DNA of 55,441 nt from Ignavibacteriota bacterium (GTDB taxonomy: Bacteria > Bacteroidota > Ignavibacteria > Tepidaquicellales > OLB5): positions 1 to 55,441 of the forward strand of contig RPQH01000021.1 of assembly GCA_003820375.1 (NCBI GenBank), read 5' to 3'. This document shows positions 28,201-35,332 of the stretch, one piece after another; positions within the stretch are counted from its first letter, which is position 1; each line of letters opens with the position of its first letter. The translations under genes and the position numbers were made by a program. The notes under the pieces were generated by a model. The model made no database searches. It saw nothing but the letters and a program-made list of their open reading frames with translations, and was not told where the DNA came from.

Positions 28201-28317
28201 AATCAATCAACTCCCTCAATATTTATGAAATAATAAAGACCGGATATTTCAAAATTTTAGAGAAAAAAATCTCCCTGTAATTGCATTCGTTGTTTGAATA
28301 TTATACCAAACAAATCG

Positions 28318-28530
28318 TTAAGTAAACTTAATATTCTTCTCTTCAAGCTGTATACATTCAGGACATAATTCAGATGTCCCCGGATATGTGCTGAAATACT
28401 TTATTTCCACTTCGGGATTTACCGGATAATTAGAACAGCTTTTAGAAGAATGCCACTTGTCGTTTTTGTTTTTTCTTATGTATGGTCCATATAGATCAAA
28501 CGGGGATTTGTTTTTTCCTTTTTTATACAT
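28318..28530 (-). CDS. Small Cys/His protein, copy 5 (subfamily A)
   Basis: 70 residues. Lysine-rich N-terminus, then YGPYIR, DKWHSSKSCSNYP (His27, Cys32) and ELCPEC (Cys56, Cys59), again H-x4-C-x23-C-x2-C. Subfamily A by the GP-[FY]-IR segment and CS-x-YP. It lies 21 bases after the PHA-system-like gene on the same strand, so these two may be co-transcribed. The region between residues 36 and 55 differs most from its relatives, which marks the metal-ligand frame as the conserved part. Confidence 0.8.
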   Translation of the reverse strand: MYKKGKNKSPFDLYGPYIRKNKNDKWHSSKSCSNYPVNPEVEIKYFSTYPGTSELCPECIQLEEKNIKFT

Positions 28531-28551
28531 ACTCTGAATATTTTTTTAATA

Positions 28552-28863
28552 TTATATTTTATCATAAGTCAATTGAATAAGCCGCTCACGTATTTCACTT
28601 TCGATCTTGCTTTCAAAGCCGATTGACAATGATGGAATATCTCCTTTTAGAATTATTGAATCATCAGTTACAGTTATTTCTCCTGTAATATCTTTATCTT
28701 TCACATGTGCTTTAATTTTGCCAATATTATCATTCCATTTTATAGATAATTCTTTGATTACCCAATTATACTCATTCTTTGCTTTAAAAGCATAGTCATT
28801 AATCCTTTTTATAATTTCTTCCCTGGCAAGCCTGTGGCTGATTATTATATTTAAATCACTCAT
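28552..28863 (-). CDS. Polyhydroxyalkanoic acid system-like protein
   Basis: About 103 residues from the ATG at 28863 (MSDLNIIISHRL); an in-frame ATG at 28887 adds eight unlikely residues. The N-terminal strand plus helix IIISHRLAREEIIKRIND, the WND motif, and a second half of beta strands (GEITVTDDSIILKGDIPSL) ending in a helix IESEIRERLIQL match small proteins annotated as PHA granule or PHA-system proteins (from memory). No PHA synthase or phasin is nearby, so the link to storage granules is weak. It may head the small-protein cluster transcript. Confidence 0.6.
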   Translation of the reverse strand: MSDLNIIISHRLAREEIIKRINDYAFKAKNEYNWVIKELSIKWNDNIGKIKAHVKDKDITGEITVTDDSIILKGDIPSLSIGFESKIESEIRERLIQLTYDKI

Positions 28864-28926
28864 ATACTGTATTTGATAAGAAAACACTGAAAATCTGCAT
28901 AAAAGTTCGCAGTGAGTACAGGGGTC

Positions 28927-29092
28927 CGAGAGTTTAAGAGTTTAAGAGTTTAAGAGTTTAAGAGTTGGAGAGTTTGAGAGTTTGAGAGTTTGAGAGTTTG
29001 AAACACTGTCAGTACGAAGACTCACTACTCCCGAACTCCTGAACTCTCCGAACTCCTGAACTCTCCGAACTCTTTGAACTCTTTACTCATAT
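28927..29092. repeat. Octamer array with inverted partner
   Basis: Nine head-to-tail copies of an 8-bp unit (GAGTTTAA changing to GAGTTTGA) fill 28927-29001. After a 20-base gap, units of the form GAACTCCT/GAACTCTC, 8-9 bp long and complementary to the first array, fill 29022-29092. The whole could fold into a long imperfect hairpin. It lies in the divergent gap between the PHA-like gene and the gene at 29163. Confidence 0.75.
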
Positions 29093-29162
29093 TTAATAGT
29101 TGAAAAATAATACTTTTACTGCTATCTTCCGTAAAAATTTAAAAGAAAACTAAATAAATACT

Positions 29163-29690
29163 ATGGCAGACTTAAATTCAAAGCTTCAACAGGTAAAAGA
29201 AGGTGAATCTTTTCTTGAAAAAATGGCACGCATCATCCCGGGTTATAACGGTTACGTTGACAGGGATAACTCAAGAGAGATAGATACAATTTTAAGAAAC
29301 GAGCTTGCAAGAAAACTTGATGAAAATAAAGTCAGGACTAAAAACGTTGTCTTAAATCTTTCAAAACATGGTAAGCTGTTTGAAACCGATGGAGTAGACA
29401 AGCTTGAGAAAAAAATAGATAATGCAACTGCAAAGCTGAGGTCTGCGTCACGCGGATACTCCGGTGCTTTTGATGTTTCAAAGGTGAAAGAAGATAAGCT
29501 GAATCAATTGTATAGTTTTGATGCTATGCTGTTCGATACTATTAATGAAATAAGTGCAACATTTGAGTTAATGGAAAATAACTCTGCTGCCAATACTGAT
29601 ATTAACGAAACACAACAAAAAGCAGGCAAGCAGCTTGATGACATGCTCCATAAATTTGATGAAAGAGAAAACTTTCTAAGAAACATATAA
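29163..29690 (+). CDS. Conserved hypothetical protein (helical)
   Basis: 175 residues, rich in Lys, Glu and Asp, no signal peptide. It opens with a charged helix and FLEKMARIIPGYNGYVDRDNSREIDTILR, a motif I recall from uncharacterised bacterial proteins often found near SPFH or zinc-ribbon proteins. The rest is predicted as three or four helices, with SRGYSGAFDVSKVKEDKLNQLYSFD near the middle. Cytoplasmic. No function is known to me. It stands 73 bases before a doubtful ORF and 523 bases before the TonB receptor, on the same strand. Confidence 0.75.
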   Translation: MADLNSKLQQVKEGESFLEKMARIIPGYNGYVDRDNSREIDTILRNELARKLDENKVRTKNVVLNLSKHGKLFETDGVDKLEKKIDNATAKLRSASRGYSGAFDVSKVKEDKLNQLYSFDAMLFDTINEISATFELMENNSAANTDINETQQKAGKQLDDMLHKFDERENFLRNI

Positions 29691-29806
29691 TTCATTTTAT
29701 TTATTGAAAAAGTGAATTTTCCGGTTTTTTCTGATTAATTGAAAAATTTTGTGATTGATTAGAGAATTTCAGAGAGGTATATTCATATGTTCTCCAAAAC
29801 TTAATA

Positions 29807-30151
29807 TTGAAAAGATTAATTAAAAATATCACTGGGAAGTTTTTCGATTTCGATATTTCACCAATTGATACCGGCGGATTATCAAAGTTTTTTATTTTTC
29901 TTATATGGGGACTCAATGCGATTTTATTCATTGGTGAAGATAACTGCGACGTTTTTAAGAACAAAGTGCTTGCAAGTGACAACTACACTGTTTGCACTTT
30001 AACTAAGAAAATATCAAAAGCAGAGTTATATACTGAAACAACACTCCATATTAATAAAAGAGAATCTGTTATCATATCCTCCTATGATACAGAAATACCA
30101 TGTCATGATGTCATTTTAGAACCGGTAGGCAGGTCACCACCAGCTGCCTGA
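29807..30151 (+). CDS. Doubtful ORF, unknown
   Basis: A 114-codon frame that opens with KRLIKNITGKFFDFDI, has a single hydrophobic stretch (FIFLIWGLNAILFI), and ends in a Pro-Ala tail that overlaps a small hairpin (AGGCAG/CTGCCT). No recognised family, and a TTG is needed to start it. Composition is similar to its neighbours. It could be a decayed gene or non-coding leader of the TonB receptor gene. Confidence 0.3.
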   Translation: MKRLIKNITGKFFDFDISPIDTGGLSKFFIFLIWGLNAILFIGEDNCDVFKNKVLASDNYTVCTLTKKISKAELYTETTLHINKRESVIISSYDTEIPCHDVILEPVGRSPPAA

Positions 30152-30213
30152 TGCTATCCTGTTAATTATCACATTTTTTTAAAATATTTCCCAAAAAGGG
30201 ATAAGAGAGAAAT

Positions 30214-32334
30214 ATGAGAACTTATATTAAATTACTATTTCTTCTATTTCTTTTCCTCTCATCATCAACTGTAGTATACTCACAGGAGGATACTTCTGGT
30301 TTTCAGACTGAAGAAATTATGGTGACTGGAACAAGATTAGAACAAAAAATTATTGATATCCCCTTTTCGGTTCAAAGGGTTGATCAATCTAAATGGATTA
30401 GCAGCAGGAAACAGGGGTTAAACGATGTTTTAACAACAGTTCCCGGCTTATTTCTGCAGTCCCGTTACGGCAACCATGACGTAAGGGTCACAATCCGGGG
30501 TTTTGGAAGCCGTTCAAACAGTGGAATACGCGGTGTCAGAATTCTGCTTGATGGTATTCCCGAATCTGAACCTGACGGACAAACAAGAATAGAAGCAATT
30601 GACTTTTCTTCTATCGGCAAGATAGAAATTGTAAAAGGTAATTCTTCTTCTTTATATACCAATGCACCCGGCGGTGTTATAAATTTCCTGACAGATAAAT
30701 ATTTTCCGCTTTCATTTGTGCAGTCATCCAATGAGTTCGGTTCATATGACTTAAGAAAAAATGATATCAAGGTCGGAATTAATGCCGGTAAAACAAGATT
30801 CATGTTAATAGGAGGTTATGAAAACTACAAGGGCTACAGGCAGCATAGTGAAGAATACCAGACAAGAATTAATACTATTTATGAAGTAGATTTGAATGCC
30901 AGGTCTAAAATGTCAATCTTTGGATATTATGTAAACGGGTTAATTAAACTTCCAGGGTCACTTACATTAACAAAATACCTTGAAAACGATACTGCTGCTA
31001 ACTCAAGAGACGTTGGCAGAGACGCAAAAAGAATTACCTATAAAGGAAGAATAGGAATTTCATACAACGCATCATTTGACATCAAAAATTCTGAGAACAG
31101 AATAGAAGTAACAGGCTACGGTACTATAAAAGATTTCAATAGAACGGCTAAAACATATAGAATCTTCGACCGTTCAGGTATTGGAGGTTCATTCAGATAC
31201 ATAAACAAAATTAAATTCGGAAAACGGACCAATGAATTCTCATTAGGCGGTGACCTCTATTACCAGACAGGACCTATTGCTGAATATAATAATAACGGCG
31301 GGGAAAAAGGTGACTTCATGAATATAACTGATGAAACAATATCTAATGTGGGATTTTATGTGATTGACCAGATAACCGTTATCCCGAACAAATTAACTTT
31401 CCTTGCAACAGGAAGATTTGACAAGGTTAATTTCGAAGCACTTGACCTTTCAACACGTTTATATAAAGATACAACCAGAATTTTCACAGGCTTTACTCCC
31501 AAATTTGCATTGAATTATAAGTTAAACCGTTCACTTGCTTTATATGCTTCATTCGGGTTAAGCTTTGATTCTCCTGCCTTCAACGAGCTCGATAACAATG
31601 CATCAACAAACAATCCGAACGTAACTATTAATCCTGATTTGGAACCTCAGAAATCTACTAACATTGAGGCGGGTATAAAAGGTTACCTGCCTATGTTCAG
31701 TAAAGATTTCTTAAAATATACTTTTATTGAAGTAACTTATTTCAATTGTAAGATAAAAGACGCTATAATTCCATTCTCAGTAGAAAGTGATGTTTTCTTC
31801 CGGAATGCAGGTACTGTAAAAAGACAGGGTGTAGAAGCCGGCATCAATAGTGAAATAGTCAAAGGATTGAACTTAAGTGCTGCTTATACTTACTCTGACT
31901 TTAAATATGATGAATATATTGCAAGAACTGTTGATGAAAATGGTGTTATTACAGATATCGGGTATGACGGAAATTTAGAACCTTCAATTCCTAAGCATCT
32001 GATTTCAGCTGACCTTACTTATAAATATAACTTCAGCAATAATTACGGTGTATTTGTAAAAGGAAATATTCAGCATGTCGGAGAAATGTTTGTAGAGGAT
32101 GCTAACTACGACTCATTAATGACTAAAAGCTATACTTTGCTTAACGGGCAAATAGGAATTGATTTTAATATTGCTAAAAATTTAAAACTGTTTGCATATG
32201 GTGGAGTAAACAACATTGCCGATAAGAAATATGTAGCATTTATTAATATTAATTCAAACAATAGTGAATATTATGAATCAGGTCCAAGAAGAAACTTCTT
32301 CGGCGGCCTGACACTGGGATACATGTTTAAATAG
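30214..32334 (+). CDS. TonB-dependent outer-membrane receptor
   Basis: 706 residues. A signal peptide ends near VVYSQEDTS, followed by a TonB-box-like EEIMVTGTRLEQ and the plug domain (about 35-155) with VRVTIRGFGSR, GVRILLDGIPE and SSSLYTNAPGGVINF. The rest forms the 22-strand barrel and ends in FGGLTLGYMFK with a terminal aromatic-Lys. No carboxypeptidase-like extension, so it is not a SusC type. It resembles iron-siderophore or vitamin receptors such as FecA-like proteins, but the ligand is not clear and no transporter is adjacent. Confidence 0.93.
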   Translation: MRTYIKLLFLLFLFLSSSTVVYSQEDTSGFQTEEIMVTGTRLEQKIIDIPFSVQRVDQSKWISSRKQGLNDVLTTVPGLFLQSRYGNHDVRVTIRGFGSRSNSGIRGVRILLDGIPESEPDGQTRIEAIDFSSIGKIEIVKGNSSSLYTNAPGGVINFLTDKYFPLSFVQSSNEFGSYDLRKNDIKVGINAGKTRFMLIGGYENYKGYRQHSEEYQTRINTIYEVDLNARSKMSIFGYYVNGLIKLPGSLTLTKYLENDTAANSRDVGRDAKRITYKGRIGISYNASFDIKNSENRIEVTGYGTIKDFNRTAKTYRIFDRSGIGGSFRYINKIKFGKRTNEFSLGGDLYYQTGPIAEYNNNGGEKGDFMNITDETISNVGFYVIDQITVIPNKLTFLATGRFDKVNFEALDLSTRLYKDTTRIFTGFTPKFALNYKLNRSLALYASFGLSFDSPAFNELDNNASTNNPNVTINPDLEPQKSTNIEAGIKGYLPMFSKDFLKYTFIEVTYFNCKIKDAIIPFSVESDVFFRNAGTVKRQGVEAGINSEIVKGLNLSAAYTYSDFKYDEYIARTVDENGVITDIGYDGNLEPSIPKHLISADLTYKYNFSNNYGVFVKGNIQHVGEMFVEDANYDSLMTKSYTLLNGQIGIDFNIAKNLKLFAYGGVNNIADKKYVAFININSNNSEYYESGPRRNFFGGLTLGYMFK

Positions 32335-32360
32335 GAAATCGTTTTGTGTTTCATAATTAT

Positions 32361-32390
32361 AAAGGGAGTCTTAAATTAAGATTCCCTTTT
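32361..32390 (+). terminator. Terminator after the TonB receptor
   Basis: Arms AAAGGGAGTCTTA (32361-32373) and TAAGATTCCCTTT (32377-32389) pair with one G-T wobble around a 3-base loop, followed by T-rich sequence. It ends 17 bases before the next gene on the same strand. Confidence 0.7.
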
Positions 32391-32406
32391 AATTAAATTA
32401 ATTAAA

Positions 32407-34029
32407 ATGAAAAAATATTATTTTTACTTAGTATTATTGGTTTTTTCATTGAGTGGCCTGAAGGAGGCATACTCACAGTATCCGAGTTTCAGGATTTTCC
32501 CTTCAACAACGATACAAATAGAACCGGTAATTGTCAGGCATCCTATCAATCACCAGATAATGTTTGCAAGCTCATATAATGTATTTCCGCAAGCTTCTTT
32601 CAGGAGTGAAGGAGTTTACGTTACAACCAATGGGGGGCAAACATGGTTTGGTAATGACACCTGCACAGGTATTCCCCGGACAAATCACGGTGGAGACCCG
32701 GGGCCTGTTATTGATAAAGACGGAAGATTTATCCTAACTCACCTTGGTGCTAATTTCCCTCCGGGTATGTTTGGTAATTACTCTACTAATTTTGGAGCAA
32801 CCTGGTCTAATAATTATACTATAATATCAGGTGATAATGATAAAGGAGCGCCTACTACTGACGGTAATCCATCAAGCCCATTCTACGGCAGAACTTATGT
32901 TGCATGGACAAGGTTTGTCAGTCCGTTTCCTGTCGTCTTTTCTTCAACATTAAATGGAGGTGAGAGCTGGTCTTCGGTAAAACAGATTAACAATTCTATC
33001 AATGGTCACCAATCTATCGGGGCAAGTATTACAGCCGGGTCAAATGGTATTATTTTTGTCTCATGGGCTTCTGTTCTGACAGCGTTTCCATTTAATGAAA
33101 ATTATATTGGCTTTGCATCTTCATCAGATGCCGGTGCTAATTGGTCTGTACAGGAAACTGCTATTGATATTACAGGAATCAAAACATCTTCATTATCACC
33201 CTGGGGTATAAGAGTTAACAGCTACCCGGGAATCGATGTTGATAATTCAGGCGGCCCAAGGAACGGATGGATATATATTGTATCCACTGAAAAGAACCAT
33301 TCACCCGCCGGTTCAGACCCCGATGTCGTATTTTTCCGTTCAACAAACGGGGGCTCAAGCTGGTCAACGGGAATCAGGGTAAACCAGGACGCAATGAATA
33401 ACGGTAAAGTGCAATACTTCCCTGCAATCAGGGTTGATGAACACGGCGGCATTAATATTGTATATTATGATAACAGGAATATCAGCTCTGATTCTGTTGG
33501 AGTATATTTCTCAAGATCAACCGATGGCGGAAATACATGGACTGACCGGATTGTAAGTAATCACCATTTCAGACCTAAAGCAATCTCAGGTGCCGGCTCA
33601 GGTAACCAGGGTGATAATATCAGCATGACTTCCGGAAACGGTAAGCTCTGGCCTGTGTGGATGAGCGATTACTCCGGTAATTACCAGATTTGGACTGCAA
33701 TGATAGATTATATTGCTTTGGGTGTAAAAAATATTTCAACCGAAGTTCCATTTTCATATAATTTGTATCAGAATTATCCGAATCCGTTCAATCCAAATAC
33801 TAAGATAAAGTTTGATATATCGTCAAACGCCAAACGTGAAATGTCAAACGTGAAGATTGCAATCTTCGATGTGCGTGGAAGAGAATTAACAGTTTTAGTT
33901 AATGAGAATTTAAAACCCGGCACATATGAGACTGAGTGGAATGCTTCAAACTATCCAAGCGGGATTTATTTTTACACATTGCACACAGATTCTTACCGGG
34001 AAACACGGAAGATGGCATTAATCAAATAG
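32407..34029 (+). CDS. Secreted sialidase-like (BNR) protein with T9SS sorting domain
   Basis: 540 residues. The signal peptide (KYYFYLVLLVFSLSGLKEAYS) is followed by a beta-propeller with several Asp-box motifs: S-x-D-x-G-x-x-W forms at STNGGSSWS, SSDAGANWS and STDGGNTWT, plus TTNGGQTWF. The C-terminal 85 residues start NLYQNYPNPFNPNTKI and end RKMALIK, the T9SS type A domain. Asp-boxes are structural and do not prove sialidase activity; the catalytic residues cannot be confirmed. Likely a surface or secreted carbohydrate-binding or hydrolysing protein. The gene is followed by a terminator. Confidence 0.88.
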   Translation: MKKYYFYLVLLVFSLSGLKEAYSQYPSFRIFPSTTIQIEPVIVRHPINHQIMFASSYNVFPQASFRSEGVYVTTNGGQTWFGNDTCTGIPRTNHGGDPGPVIDKDGRFILTHLGANFPPGMFGNYSTNFGATWSNNYTIISGDNDKGAPTTDGNPSSPFYGRTYVAWTRFVSPFPVVFSSTLNGGESWSSVKQINNSINGHQSIGASITAGSNGIIFVSWASVLTAFPFNENYIGFASSSDAGANWSVQETAIDITGIKTSSLSPWGIRVNSYPGIDVDNSGGPRNGWIYIVSTEKNHSPAGSDPDVVFFRSTNGGSSWSTGIRVNQDAMNNGKVQYFPAIRVDEHGGINIVYYDNRNISSDSVGVYFSRSTDGGNTWTDRIVSNHHFRPKAISGAGSGNQGDNISMTSGNGKLWPVWMSDYSGNYQIWTAMIDYIALGVKNISTEVPFSYNLYQNYPNPFNPNTKIKFDISSNAKREMSNVKIAIFDVRGRELTVLVNENLKPGTYETEWNASNYPSGIYFYTLHTDSYRETRKMALIK

Positions 34030-34065
34030 TGAGTTAGTGAAATAGTGAAAATTACAAAAATTATT

Positions 34066-34097
34066 AGGCATTCTTGCAAAAGGATGCCTTTTTTTAT
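34066..34097 (+). terminator. Terminator after the BNR protein
   Basis: AGGCATT (34066-34072) and GATGCCT (34083-34089) form a 7-bp stem with one G-T pair, then a run of eight T. Loop is 10 bases. Position and T-run suit the upstream gene. Confidence 0.75.
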
Positions 34098-34164
34098 TAA
34101 ATAATAAAATTTCACCTCATTGCTCTCTTACACTTCATTGTTAATTGCTCATTGATAATTGCTA

Positions 34165-34371
34165 ATTGACCTTAGGGTATTTTTCAGTACATATTTTTTC
34201 CAACCTTCCAAAATCTAACCAAATCCGTTAGCAGCATTTTCAAACAATATTACGACATGCTTTAAGTTATTCCGATATTAACAAAGAACGATTACTTTTG
34301 CTTATACTGATATATAAGCATCACTATATAATTTAATATAGTATTCACTAATTGTCAAGTTTTTAATAAAA
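34165..34371 (-). ncRNA. Candidate non-coding transcript of the R1 3-prime module (copy B)
   Basis: On the minus strand TTGACA (34358-34353) with a 17-base spacer and TAAATT form a promoter-like pair, and ACTATAT / ATATAGT arms flank it. The downstream sequence matches copy A at 5725-5875, including a 7-bp hairpin GCTTATA/TATAAGC in a position where copy A has a different hairpin. No T-run terminator is seen at the end. Confidence 0.35.
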
Positions 34372-34828
34372 ATAGTTTGGAGTGTATTGAGTGCATAGAG
34401 TGTATTGAGTGTTTAGAGTGCTTTTTTAAGCAATTTTAATACATGTATAAGTAGAGAGGTAAGGATTCCCCTCTCGAGAGGGGAGGGAGCGAAGCGGAAG
34501 GGGTGTGTCCTGAAAAATGCCGGACAATCCTTAAAGTATTACTTTAACTCCCCAACAATAGCGACATATTTTTGCTACTAAAATTTTCCCATAGCGATAA
34601 TGGTTAATGATATAGTGAAGTTTTATTTTGATTAAAAAGTTGCGGTTCCGGCTCAAAATCGCAAATCTTAAATCAAAAATCTCGCATCTCTGACGGCGTT
34701 ATCTCCTTATACTGCAATGAGTTAACCCCTGTTTTTCAAAAACGATAACCCAACTTGATACTAACTTGAACCCAACTCCGACTCGTTTTGACCCCAACTC
34801 AGCACTGTTTTGAACCCAACTCCGATAA
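34165..34828 (-). repeat. Composite repeat R1, copy B
   Basis: Read on the minus strand, the element starts with alternating TCGGAGTTGGGTTCAA-type units (34828 down to about 34750), continues with GGGGTTAACTCATTGCAGTA, AAACTTCACTATATCATTAA, TCGCTATGGG, GTCGCTATTGTTGG, TTTCAGGACACACCCC and CCCCTCTCGAGAGGGG, then a 9-bp iteration (GAGTGTATT-like, 34379-34421), and ends in the promoter-like 3-prime module (34165-34371). Copy C at 54971 shares the first blocks, and copy A at 5459 the GTCGCTATTGTTGG block and the end. Confidence 0.75.
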
Positions 34829-34941
34829 TTTCGAATTTCGCCTGCCTGCTGCAGACAGGGATTGTGAATTGCGGATTAACAAGCATTTTTAATATGTCAT
34901 TCCCGCCCGCCTGTTCAGGCCATGCTTTCCCCACCACCACG

Positions 34942-35099
34942 TGTCATTCCCGCATGCTTTTAGCGGGAATCCAATCAGCGCGTGAAAATTGAAGTGAGGG
35001 ATTATCCAATTTTTATATATTTCTATCTGTACATCATTAAGCAACCGGACTTGTTCAACATGTTGATTGGATTCCCGCTAAAAGCATGCGGGAATGACA
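34942..35099. repeat. Perfect 36-bp inverted repeat, REP-like
   Basis: TGTCATTCCCGCATGCTTTT and the next 16 bases (34942-34977) are perfectly complementary to 35064-35099, separated by 86 bases. TGTCATTCCCGC and GCGGGAATCC are typical of the REP-like elements that occur widely in bacteria. The 36/36 match suggests a recent origin. A single related half lies nearby at 34895-34910. Confidence 0.75.
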
Positions 35100-35173
35100 G
35101 GTATAGGGCATGCGAAAATGACACATGGGAGGGTATAAGAATTTTACAAGCCATATTTATTTATATAATAGAA

Positions 35174-35272
35174 GTTGAATGGAACGCAAGTGATTACCCA
35201 GGCGGTGTGTATTTTTATTCGTTACAAACAGAATCATATTCTGAAACAAAGAAAATGATTCTGGTAAAATAA
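35174..35272 (+). pseudogene. Remnant of a T9SS sorting domain
   Basis: The last 33 codons of an open stretch read EVEWNASDYPGGVYFYSLQT followed by a tail ending KKMILVK, which match the C-terminal end of T9SS type A domains, such as the end of the protein at 32407 (TEWNASNYPSGIYFY). The upstream part of the frame is repeat DNA (the inverted repeat at 34942-35099) and no YPNPFNP or signal peptide precedes it. A terminator hairpin follows, which fits a gene tail left behind after deletion. Confidence 0.6.
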
Positions 35273-35278
35273 AAACAC

Positions 35279-35315
35279 AAAGCCGGATGTAATTAAAAAC
35301 ATTATATCCGGCTTT
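35279..35315. terminator. Bidirectional terminator
   Basis: A 10-bp perfect stem AAAGCCGGAT (35279-35288) with ATCCGGCTTT (35306-35315). It lies between the T9SS remnant on the plus strand and the stop of the minus-strand gene at 35333, and is flanked by T-rich sequence on the plus side and A-rich on the minus, so it could serve both. Confidence 0.7.
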
Positions 35316-35332
35316 GTTTAAAACTCTTATAT

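Noticed and set aside
28927..29092. CRISPR-like short direct repeats
   Set aside because: Units are 8-9 bp with no spacers and no cas genes; these are tandem arrays, not a CRISPR.
29701..29982. 93-codon minus-strand frame before the TonB receptor
   Set aside because: Ser/Asn/Phe-rich with no motif, overlapping another doubtful frame; no support for either strand.
30000..30213. Cobalamin or other riboswitch before the TonB receptor
   Set aside because: I looked for B12-box-like and other conserved leader motifs and saw none; only a small AGGCAG/CTGCCT hairpin is present.
34810..34992. 60-codon frame in the repeat region
   Set aside because: Built of repeat R1 and REP-like DNA; not a gene.
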